The position numbers and the translations under genes are program-made. A DNA stretch of 64,000 bases from contig CP092877.1 of NCBI GenBank assembly GCA_030710605.1, positions 67,855,993-67,919,992 of the forward strand, read 5' to 3'. The stretch is from Cordylochernes scorpioides (taxonomy: Eukaryota > Arthropoda > Arachnida > Pseudoscorpiones > Chernetidae). Positions 25,501 to 37,500 of the stretch are shown in pieces. Position 1 is the stretch's first letter. Every line of letters begins with the position of its first letter. Below the pieces are notes generated by a model. The model was not told the origin of the DNA. It did not search any database and saw only the letters and a list, made by a program, of their open reading frames with translations.

Positions 25501-28500
25501 TATCCTCTGGGGTGAGTGTCCTCTCATGGAGGTTTTTCTGTGAAACAATTTTCTTAATGGGATCATTTCAGTAAGGGTAGAATGTCCTCTAGCATGAACG
25601 TAGTTTCAAAGGGAGGAAAATTTTGGTGGTTAAAACTGTCCATTGTTTAGAGGTCTCTGCTAGTGCGAGTGTCCGCTAAGGAAGGTTCTACTCTGTACTA
25701 GATACTAAGGCACAATTTGGATTATAGATTATAAACACAAGGTAATATGACCAAATCCAAATAAATAGTGTGGGACAAAGATTCAGTGTTCAAATCAATA
25801 AGCTTGAAGGATGAGTTTCTTTTGCAAATAAATTTATTTCAAGCTTTCGGGCAACGCCCTTCTACAGGAGGCTTAATCTCAGTGTAATATAATTTATTTA
25901 CTTTATTTTTTATTTTCCTGTAGAAGGGTGTTGCCCGAGAAAGCTTGAAATAAATTTATTTGCAAAAGAAACTCATCCTTCAGGCTTATTGATTTGAACA
26001 TTCTATTAAGGGATTAGCCTATTAATTACACACACACACACAAAAGCCTTTATTAAGACACACAGGTCTTACAGAGGATTCTCCTTGGGGTTACAAGACG
26101 GAGAAAGTGGGAAATAAAAATGGTGAAAGAATATATACATATGGTAAATATATACAGATTATAAGAAAGAATAAAGAAATAAGAAGAATTTAAAAAAATA
26201 AATAAATAAAAAATAAATACAGTAAAACCCCTCTATAGTGAACCCCAATGGGACAGAGCTTTTGGTTCACTATAGCCACGGTTTGGCCATTTTTTTTTAC
26301 TTTTCAAAATTTTTAGACCGTATAATTAAAGGACAGACATACACACTGGAAGAGGCTTCCTCTTAATAGTGGTCACTTTGTTTTAATTCCCTTAATTGAC
26401 CAATTTCCTTACATTAATACTGAATAATAATAGAAATCATTAGATGATAGGTTCTTCTTATCATTAACATACATGTACCTCTATGTCTAATTTAAAAATC
26501 AAGACAATTCCTAGGCAAAGTTTTATTAAATATATATTCAAAGATATAAAATGATTTTAAAACATCATTATCACATTATATAATACATTGTTTACTTCTA
26601 AAAATGGCTCTAACACCTTGTTGCTTCAAAGCATTCTTCAAGCATTGCACCATTCAAATAAGTTGGAGTTTTTCTTCCATTTCATTTTCCCACATATTCT
26701 TCTAAGTCTAGATTTCGTTTTTTTTTTTAAACCTGTCATGCAAAACATTTCTGACTTTAAAATCACCATAGTTAATGGCATAAAAATAGTTTTTGTTTCA
26801 TCACGGGACCATTTATTTGGATTTTTTTTAGCCCTAAAACGTACGATCGCGATCGCGGCAAAAGTTGAGGTTGATTCCTCTTTGTAACAATTTTTAATAG
26901 CTTTATATTTTACCTTTTATAATAGAAAAGTTATATTCTCTTATTTTAATATGTTCTTAACATTTTGCCTGTGTTGTTTCACTTTGAAAAGTTCTGAAAA
27001 TGGCCTTTTTTTTTTTTTTTAAAGAAATAACGCTTTTGTTTTTAAAATGCCTTTGTTTTCTTCATTTTGGAAGCCATTTGTATTTTTATATTTCAGATTT
27101 AATGGATGAAAATATATTATATTTAATAAAAAGTATAATGTGTTAAAATTTATACAACATACAGCAAAAATAAAGTGCAAAATTCAAAACAAACAATGCC
27201 GCTAAATTTATTGTTTTGAAATCGCGATCCGCGAGCATGTTTCACATGCTCAAAATTTGGTTGTTTTAATTTTTTTTTTTAATTACAATTCTAAGTTCGT
27301 TATAAGCATAGTATTTTAAATAGATTTCATTATTTTGGGACCGAAAATAGGTTCGTTATAGGGGTAGTTCGTTATTCTAAAAATCGCAAAGTTCGTTATA
27401 ACGATGGTATTTTCAATGGAATGGAATTGGGAATCGGCGTGGGTTCGTTATAAGGGAAGGTTCGTTATATCCAGGGTTCGTATTAGCGGGGTTTTACTGT
27501 AGATAAATAAATAAATAAAATTTGGAAATATGGATGGGAGAAGTGGAGAGCGAAAGAGGAAAGAAAACAGGTATTTACATATGGAACAAGTCAATTTGAG
27601 TTCTTCTGCTCACATAGCACAAGTGGACCATGGCTTTTTCAAGAAATCTTCAAGAGATTTTCCAGGAAAATCCGAGTGTTCAGGGTTGCAAGGTAAACAC
27701 CGTTTTATCAGAATGGGGGTTAACTTATCGTATCTGCCTAAACAAATAATTGGATGTTGGTTCTGTCCTTCTCATCAAACATAATTTTTTGGTATGTTTG
27801 GATGTTCGGTTAAGTCTTTCTTTTTTTCAGCATTTTTATGGAAGTTATATAGATTCAGAGCTACTGAACTATTGTCTATAAAGTTGGATAATAAAGAATA
27901 TAATGTGAAGTGTGTATGGCCTATCTTAGAAAAGAGTATTTTTCTTTCCGTGTCAAGAGGCTTGCATTCAAATATATAATGTTCTAATTCATTTTCGGTT
28001 CTATTTTTGCATAGTTGGCAATACAAGTCTTCTGTCCTTAGATATTTTATATGGTCTTCTCGATATAAAACAAACAGAATTCTCAATTGCGCAATGAGGC
28101 GTTTAGTCGGCAGTGGGAGTTCACTTAGTAGATAGTTCTCTGCTGCGAATGTTTTATGTAAATATTTGTAGTGTGTGTGCAGCTTCGAATTGGTTATTCT
28201 TGATTGGTCGGTTTGGATAGACTGTTCTATAGTGATTCTGATAATTTGAGGTATTGCTTTCTGTAGAATATTGGGGTCTGAACAATTCTTTAACCACATG
28301 AATCCAGTTGAGTTTAGGATATTCATTAAATTTTCTTTAAAACCTATAAAGGTATTCGTTAGAGTGGACGTTTCCCATAATTGGGCTAGACAGATTGCGG
28401 GCAATCTGGATTTTTCCATTTTTTAATATTCTTAACCAGAACTTTAGAATTAGTTTGGTTGCTGTGACTCCTAGTGAGAAGCGTCCGGTTTCCATGCGTA

Positions 28501-31500
28501 GTATGTAGCCTGGTGTGTTACTCGGCAAGTTCAATAGTCGTCGGAGATAGTTATTCTGAATTTGGTCCAGGATTTTGTACTTTTCGTTTGCCCAAATTGG
28601 AGCAGAATACAGCAGAGTTGACAGGATAATCGAGTCTAATAGTTTCATTGATGAACCAAATGAATTCAACCTGGATTTCTCCATAATTTTCCATACTTCG
28701 CCGGTAGCTGCAAGCGCTTTGCCTTTAAAGTATGAGGCCACTTGACTAAACGAGATTGTTGTTGTGAGGGGATAGCCAAGATAGAGATATTTCGATGTCA
28801 CTGTCAACAGTTGGTCTCCCCAGAACCATTTGTCCGATTTTGCAGGGCGGCCACCATTTCGGAAAACCATTATCTTGGATTTTGATTCGTTCAGGGTTAG
28901 ATGATTTGTTTCGAAGTATTTTTTCAACATGTTGATTTTTATTTGTAGATTGATTTTTGATTCTCCTATGAGAATTATGTCGTCGGCATACATCAAAAGG
29001 TGGACCGTTCCAAAATTAGGGAGGTATATGCCTGGTAGAGTAGAGTCATTAAAAATGTTGATTCTCCTATGAGAATTATGTCGTCGGCATACATCAAAAG
29101 GTGGACCGTTCCAAAATTAGGGAGGTATATGCCTGGTAGAGTAGAGTCATTAAAAATGTTGGTTAAATCAGTTACAAAGAGTATAAATAGGTAGGGTGAT
29201 AAGGGTTCTCCTTGTAACACTCCCGATCGGATTTTGATGGGTTCAGTAAATAGTCCATTCCATCTCACCGTCGTTGTCATTTGTTCGAAGTAGTTCCTAA
29301 TAAGGTTAACAAAGCGGAAATCCAGACCTAATTCACCCAATTTTGACCACAGAAGTGAGTGGGGAACAGTGTCAAAGGCCTTTTTTAGGTCCACAAAAAA
29401 AGCATAAAGTTTTCTTCTTTTACGTCTGAGAGTCAGCTGTATCAAGGACAACAGTGTGAATATGTGATCTTGACAGGAGTAGCCTTTTCTGAATCCGGCC
29501 TGGTTTTCTGGAATAATTGATCTACCTTCAATCCAGTTGCGTAATCGCGATTTTAGTATTGATGTGAAAAGTTTTGACAGGTTACTAATAAGGGCAATTC
29601 CGCGGTAGTTTGATGGATTATCCCGGTCACCGCTTTTAAAAATAGGATGGATGATAGATTTAGACCATATTAAGGGATATGAACCAGAATTAATGATTCT
29701 GTTGAATATATTTTTTAGAGTAACAAGGTGTTCGAAAGGTAGGGTCTTTAATGCTTCATTCGGAATTTCGTCAGCGCCACAAGCTTTTTCATTTGCCAGA
29801 CTGGAGATTTCTCTAGTTATTTCTGTTGTGGAGATTTCACAGTAGAGTTCAGGATCAATTCGTGAGAGAGTAGATAGGTCGCTTCCTATCGTCGTTTCAG
29901 CAGAGAGCAGTTTGTTGTAAAAGCATTGCCACTCTAAAATTGTTATATTTCCTTGTATATAGCTTTTGTCTTTCAAGGTAGCTATAGTTTTCCAAAAGTT
30001 TGCAGAGTCTCGGGCATTTTTAAGAAGTTCTTGTTTTTCCTGAAGATATTTTTTCTTGTTGAAGTTTATTAAGGTCGTGTATCTTTTCCTATTTGAGACA
30101 TAAATATTGCGGTCTACGTCAGTGTTCGTTTCCTTAAAGGTTGTGAGGCTTGCCTTAGCAGATTTTTTTGGCTAAATAACATTCCCTGTTATACCAGGGT
30201 TTCGATTTTGGGCGGCCAGGTCTGACCTTAATGCGCATATCTGCAGCAAGCATTGCGTTTAGTATTTGTTTAGAAAATGTATTAACTAGGCTGTCTAGAT
30301 TCTGGTCGGTAGAGACTTGATTGTTGTCAAGATTCTGCGAAAAGAGGGATGTGTTATCAGGTGCCCATCTGTATCTTTCAAAGCAGGGATAGACGGTTTC
30401 TTTCGTTCGTTTGAGATTAGATAAGTTAGACATGTTTATTGTTAGTGGAAGGTGGTCCGAGTATGGGTTATTATCTACTTTAAGGTCAACAACGTGCTCC
30501 AGCAGGGAATATGAGACAATAAAATAATCGACAACAGATGAGCCACGACTTGAGATAAATGTGCAGTTTCCAGTTTTGTCACTTATAGTTCTGCCATTAA
30601 TTATTGTCAGTAGATTATTATCTAGGAAGTTTATGAGTTGTTCCCAATGTTTGGAAAGCACTGGGTCTCTAGATTTGCGTTCAGGTGAAAGAAGTAAGGG
30701 ACGTTCCAGTGGGTTGTGTAAGTATCCATAGGTGCCGGTACGGATGTTTATGTCACCCGCTAGAACTATTTCATAGCCGTTAGCCAACCTATCTTCGACA
30801 TGTTTGGATAAAGTAATGAAGTTTGACAGTTGAGATTCGTTTGGAGAAAGATTTAGCCTATTAATTAAAGATTCAGTACTTTTGTCTGAAGATGGTAACA
30901 ATGCTGTTACTGAAACATCACACACTATTTATTTAAATTTGGTCTTATTACCTTGTGTTTGTACTAGATACTATTTATCACCTAAAAGAAAAAGTATGAA
31001 GTATTGGAATGCCACAAATGTGTGTGATCACCTTGAACAAAGTGGAGGGAAGAGCTGTTGAGGAGATGTTTCTCACAAAAGTCCTCTGGGTCCGGGTGTT
31101 CACTCCAGTGGTCCCAGACATTGACCCAGGTGAGGTGGTCGCTGTGAGGGGTGGTGGAGAGCTTCCGCTTGGCCTGAACACACAGTACTGTTCTGTGAGA
31201 CAACTCAACTGCTCTACAATTAGCCACAATTAGCCAAAATGAATGCGTTTATATATATGAAAACTTTGAACTATTTTTGATGTGTATGATTCTTTTAAAA
31301 ATAAACCAGAACACATCACATCGGGCATTGCTGAACAGACATCTACCCAGCTGTGGTCATCGAGGTGATAAAGAGGCCTTCAGGATCTGGTCTAGACTTA
31401 AAGTCCAGACCTGGGACAAGAAAAATAAATGAATAAAAAATGAACCCATTTTCTACTGCCTTTACTGTAATGATAAAATAAAGGGAGGGCCTGGCTCATC

Positions 31501-34500
31501 AGTGGTCAACCCTCCCAGCGGTTTTGCTAGTTTAATCTACCAGTAAAAAATTGGTTTATTCTTAAAAGAAACACATCAAAAATAGTTAAAATTTTTCATA
31601 ACAGATGGCGCGCTAATGAATCATATTAAATATACGAGGGGCATTAAATAAATAAGTTTCCCTATTTTTTTTTTTTCTGCAAACGAAACGTTGTAAAAAT
31701 TAGTTAGTATGGAAGAAATGGTCACTAGGATGCGTTGGAAGCTGGTGACCTTCAAAATCACGCTACCCGTACGCGCAAGTCCGTAGCACTTCAGTTTCCA
31801 TGGAGCTACCACTGGTGAACGTGTTCACTTGCGAACTCCGTTCTGTAATTCGTTTTTTCACGGCGAAAAATTAAACTGCGGTCAATATTCATCGCAATTT
31901 AGTGTCAGTGTATGGTGAAGGATGTATGAGCATCCAAATGGTTCGCCGATGGCATTCATGGTTCTTAGAAGGACGGCAAAACGTGCATGATGACAAGCGA
32001 AGCGGCAGGCCCGTTACTGCTATGGACAATGCAGCCGTTGCTGCTGTTCGGAATGTGGTGGAAGCAGATCGCCACGTCACCATTGACGAAATAATGATTC
32101 GACTGCCTCCTGGAATCGAAATTGGACGCTCTTCGATTGGAACAATCATGTCAGATATTTTGAATTTTCGCAAAGTCTGCGAAAGATGGGTCCCATGTTT
32201 GCTCTTGGAAAATCACAAGCAACAACGGATGTAGGCAGGCCGAGCTTTCCTGGAAATGAATCAAAGAGATGGAGATCAACTGTTTTCCCGTATTGTTGCT
32301 GGAGATGAAAGCTGGGTGCATCATTCAACTCCAGAAACAAAACGACAAAGCATGGTGTGGAAGAAGCCTGAGGAAAGTGCACCAAAAAAGGCGAAGGTCA
32401 CAATCTCTGCAGGCAAAGTTATGGCTATGGAAAACTTCAAATGGGAAATTTTCACACATCCACCTTATTCTCCGCAACTTGCCCCAAGCGACTTCCATCT
32501 TTTTCCAGCACTCAAGTGGCACCTTGGAGGCAAGCACTTTGCGAATGATGACGAAGTGCAGGCGGAGGAAAACCACTGGCTACGAAGACAGGACACGGCT
32601 TGGTACAACAGTGGTATCAAAAAATTGCTACAACGATACCAAAAATGTTTGGACAGAAATGGTGATTATTTAGAGAAGTAGTCTATGTGTTGTATAATGA
32701 AAATAAAATAACTGCATAATTGTAAATAATGTGGTTTATTTGTTAAAAAATAGGGAAACTTATTTATTGGATGACCCTCGTATACATATATATAGCATTA
32801 TAAAATATTCCTAAATTTTCGACAAATTTATAAAAGCAAGTTCATAGTCGGTGGCCAACGGTATAAACCGTCGGTTTCCAACAGTCATTGAACCGGGATC
32901 AAATCCCGTATTGTACACTTTTTTTTCTGTGAACAACATGTTCATATTTTTTATTGTAAATAACAAAGGCTAGGTTGTTCTTTTTGAGCGGTACCTAATA
33001 AAGTTATTTTCGAATAGGAAAAACAAGCTCTAATTAATTATGGGGGTTAATATCTTATTTCGGGGTCGGGGGAAGGATGGTCTAAACCTTTGGTTTTCAA
33101 CCGCTACGACCCGGGTTCGATTCCCGCATTGGGCACTTTTTTATGTTTAAAAAAAAAAAATGCTCCAATGGCCCCCGATTCTTGCAAAAGTCCAACCCCA
33201 CCAGCGAATGCAAGTAACCAAACAGGGCTCTGGCACATTTGTAAGTGCAAAGTCGAACTGCTTTACATATGTGTAGACATGTGGGGCACTTACAGTAAAA
33301 GCAGTCGCCTACTTCTACCCACCATGATTATCATGGCCTGTACCACGTGTACTAGGGATAAAGAAAAAAAAAAAAAAAAATTTATTTCAAGGGGAGTTCT
33401 GGCTCAGTTATAAAAAGTTGAGTTAATCCACCCATTTATAGCTGTGGAATTAGCAATGTGAGATCTAATAGCACAAAGACACACTATTGGTTAAAAGGAG
33501 ATATTTTATCAGTAATATGGTTATAATTCTAAAGTTGCATTTTTTTAAATCTTTTTTTTTTTTTTTTTTTGCTTATCCCTAGTACACGTTGTACAGGCCA
33601 TGATAATCATGGTGGGTAGTTAGAGACTGCTTTTACTGTAAGTATGTTTCACATGTCTACATATGTGAAAAGCAGTTCGACTTTGAAATTACAAATGTGG
33701 CAGAACCCTGTTTTGGTTACTTGCACTTGCTGGTGGGGTTGGACTTTTGCAAGGATTGGGGGCCATTGAAGCATTTTTTTAACAGAAAAAGTGCCCAATG
33801 CGGGAATTGAACCCCGGGTTGTAGAGGTCGAAAACCAATGGTTTAAACCATCCTTCCACCAACCCCCAATTTTAACCATGAATGTTATCAAGAGTTCCTA
33901 TCCTGGGATACGGAGGAGCTACATCTGTTGTTCATGTTAAGAGTCGGCAGCAAAGGCTTCCATGTTAGGAATGGCTTCAAATTACAGGCAAAGTCAGACT
34001 TTCACCAAAGTGGATCATAGTGCCATGTGATCAACGAAAGCTGCACCCATACACCTCATTCCATGATATCATGGAAATTGTGTAATCTTTGCACATGGGA
34101 ATAAGAAACAATGGATGATATTTTTGGTGAGGATGGCATCTTATATCATCTCGCTAGTTTTGTTGATGCTGTTGTATTTGGATCAAGGCAACAACACAAC
34201 AACAAAAAGCTTTATTAAGACCTTTTAGTCTTTTACAGATTCTCTAAGCAGAAATGTAGTATACATGCAGGAAAAAAGTACCTTAATGGTAATATGATAT
34301 TTATATACAGGAAAAATTATATAAAGACAATCAAGCTAATAGATTAGTCTGGGTAAATTGGAGGAAAAGAAATTTATTAAACAGTTAAACTTGTCTATAG
34401 CGCCCCCTCTTGGGACTCACCAAAATAGGGTGCTATAGTGAGGGGGTGCTATAGACAGGTCACTTTTAATGTAAATTGCATCGTACTACGTATTTAAAAT

Positions 34501-37500
34501 CGGACGCTATAGAGAGGAAAGCGCTATTTAGAGGGGGCGCTATAGACAGGTTTAACTGTACTATCTATAATCTTTTTTTTTTTTGGCTTATCCCTAGTAC
34601 ACGTGGTACAGGCCATGATAAACATGGTGGGTAGTTAGCGACTGCTTTTACTGTAGGCGCACCACATGTCTACACATATGAAAAGCAGTTCGACTTTGCA
34701 CTTACAAATGTGCCAGAGCCCCGTTTGGTTACTTGCACTCACTGGTGGGGTTGGACTTTTGCAAGAATCAGGAGTCATTGGAGCATTTTTTTTTTAACAG
34801 AAAAAAGTTTCCAATGCGGGAATCGAACAAGGATCGTAGTGGTCTAAAACCAAACGGTTTAACCAGCCGTCCACTGACCCCCCATTATCTATAATCTAAA
34901 TTATATACATAGCCCTTAATAAAGCATTATTTGTATTATAAACACAAGGTAATAAGACCAAATCCAAATAAATAGTGTGTGACATTTCGGTAACAGCATT
35001 GATTCAGTACTTTTGTCTGATGTAAAAATGCTGTTACCTAAACATCACACACTATTTTTTTGGTTTTATTACCTTGCGTTTATATAGACAGGTTTAACTG
35101 TACATGGATTTACCGCGGATTCACCGCAAATGAAAGTAAAAAAGCAAAAGCTAATCCATAATAATATTGAGATAATGAAATTTGTTGTTATTGTTTCTTA
35201 TCCCCTTGTGTAAAGATTACACAAATTCCATGAGTTCATTACATGGAATGGGGTATAAGGGTGCAGATTTCCATGATCCAGGCACACATTGATGAAAGTC
35301 TGACTTTGCTTGTAATTTGAGGCTGTTCCTAACATGGAAGCCTTTGTTGCAGACTCTAACATGAGTACAGACGCAGCTCCTCCGTATCCCTGGAGTGGGA
35401 CCCTTGCTGAGGTCTATCAACCGGGTCATTTGAAGTCAGGATTTTTAAAGAGGTCTACTCCTCTTCTAACAATGTTGGTGTTGGTCCGCGACTGCTTATT
35501 CATCAGTTATTCTGCTTATTTCACAGCTGGTCTTCATATCTGAAGGTCATTCCCCTATCCGCCACCTGGGGATGCGCCCTATAGCAGTCAGCTCTGCTGA
35601 GGGTAATGAAATTTCTACATTGTAATTAAGATCGAGGTGTTATGGGACCTACCTCCATTACTTCCTCCCGGTTGCTGAGGTCAGCCAGGAAGAGATCCTT
35701 GAGTGCAGTGAGCACTGACACTACAGTCAGCACTGGGTCAAGACACCTGTACACAGTGCAATACCTGTCAGTGGACCAGTGTCCATGCTCCTCGAGCTGT
35801 TTTATGATAAGCAGCGGCCTCTCCCAAAGGTCCAGTTTAGTGCATCTAATGCAAGCCAAAATGTGTTCTGGAGATGCAGGTGCCAAGCTACATTGTAGAC
35901 AAGTGGGGTAGATTTTATTGTAATTTTCTATCTTCAATGACTTGAGATGGCCTGTTCTAAATCTTATTAGTGTTTTTTTGCAAAAGTCCAACCCCCCACC
36001 AGCGAGTGCAAATAACCAAACCGGGCTCTGACACATTTGTAAGTGCAAAAGCCGAAATGCTTTTCACCTGTGGTAGACAAGTGGTACACTTACAGTAAAA
36101 AGCAGTTGCCAAATTCTACCCACCATGATTATCATATCAATAGACAGCATCAAAAAACACTAATAAGATTTAGAACAGGCCATCTCAAGTCATTGAAGAT
36201 AGAAAATAACAATAAAATCTACCCCACTTGTCTACAATGTAGCTTCCTATTACCCAATGGCCCCCTGATTCTTGCAAAAGTCCAAATCCACCAGCCAGTG
36301 CAAGTAAACAAACGGGGCTCTGGCACAATTGTAAGTGCAAAGTCAAACTGCTTTCACATGTGTAGACATGTGGTGCGCTTACAGTAAAAAGCAGTCGCTA
36401 ACCACCCACCATGATTATCATGGCCTGTACCACATGTACTAGGGATAAACAAAAAAAAAAACAAAAAACAATGTAGCTTGGCACCTGCAGCTCCAGAACA
36501 CATTTTGGCTTGCATTAGATGCACTAAACTGGACCTTTGGGAGAGACCGCTGCTTATCATAAAACAGCTCGAGGAGCATGGACTCATGGAATTCGTGTAA
36601 TCTTTACACAAGGGGATAAGAAACAACAGCATGATTATCATGGTCTGTACCATATGTACTAGGGACAATATAAAAAAAAAGAAAAGGTTTTAAACACAAC
36701 AAAAATTCTCAGTCCAGGCTGTATAAATATTTTCTATCTGGGTTGTTCTACCTGAAATAAAGACTGAGGAGAAGAGCCTTGGCCAGTCGAGGATCATTGG
36801 TGGGAAGCCAGGCGGCCATCTTGCCCATTAGAGTGAGCTTTTCATTATAGGTGATCATCTCCAGTCTGCGCAGTTCCTCCAGACCTTGATTGATGGCGCG
36901 GTAGGATGGTGGTTGTGGCGTGGTAGCCAGTAGATCCTTCACTGACTGCCCTTCTGGGATAAATGCCTGGCAAATACAGCACAGATTGGTGTGTTGGCTA
37001 AAATAATTCAAACAATTTTTTAAATTATATTATTTTGTGTGATAAAATTTAAATATATTATTTTATTATTACAGAAGCACGAAATTCTATCAGATTATTG
37101 TGCTATATTAGAATTATTTACATATATATCTTTAATTATTTACACAATGAATTAGTAGTGATTTATAAATCTGTGTACAAATAGCTCTAAACTTACCAAA
37201 GTGTTCATAAGATTGAGTATATACAGAAAGATGGCATTATGTCAAAGTAAGCAAGTACAATTTGGTTAGTTAGAGGGCAAGCCAACAAAAGATGCTCTGG
37301 TGTTTCAACATCTAGACAGCATTCACATGTTTTTATAAAAACATAAATTTAAATATGAATAAATATTCGAAACTATTATAGACGTGTATGATTCTTTTTT
37401 TTTGCTTATCCCTAGTACACGTGGTACAGGCCATGATAATCATGGTGGGTAGAAGTAGGCGACTGCTTCTACTGTAAGTGCACCCCATGTCTACACATGT

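Larger units (their letters stand above)
26029..30852 (-). mobile_element. 5'-truncated LINE with 15-bp TSD
   Basis: Flanked by TTAGCCTATTAATTA (26014-26028, 30853-30867). On the - strand it runs from within the endonuclease to a 3' end AATAAAGGCTTTTG(TG)n. The 3' UTR hosts a pogo-like MITE at 26220-27499. Excluding the MITE it is about 3.5 kb. The same LINE tail is seen at 1444-1510, 3606-3650, 5756-5810, 34190-34260 and 49050-49120. Confidence 0.92.
25708..30960. mobile_element. F1 element split by nested insertions, 13-bp TSD
   Basis: Left arm 25708-25776 (AGGCACAATTTGGATT...AAATAGTGTG), right arm 30868-30960 (CTGAAGATGGTAACAATGCTGTTACTGAAAC...CCTTGTGTTT). Flanked by GTACTAGATACTA (25695-25707, 30961-30973). 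Interrupted by an F2 element which itself holds a LINE. Confidence 0.82.

Noticed and set aside
35642-35911. + strand 89-aa frame
   Set aside because: Antisense of a DHX30 exon and a LINE fragment.
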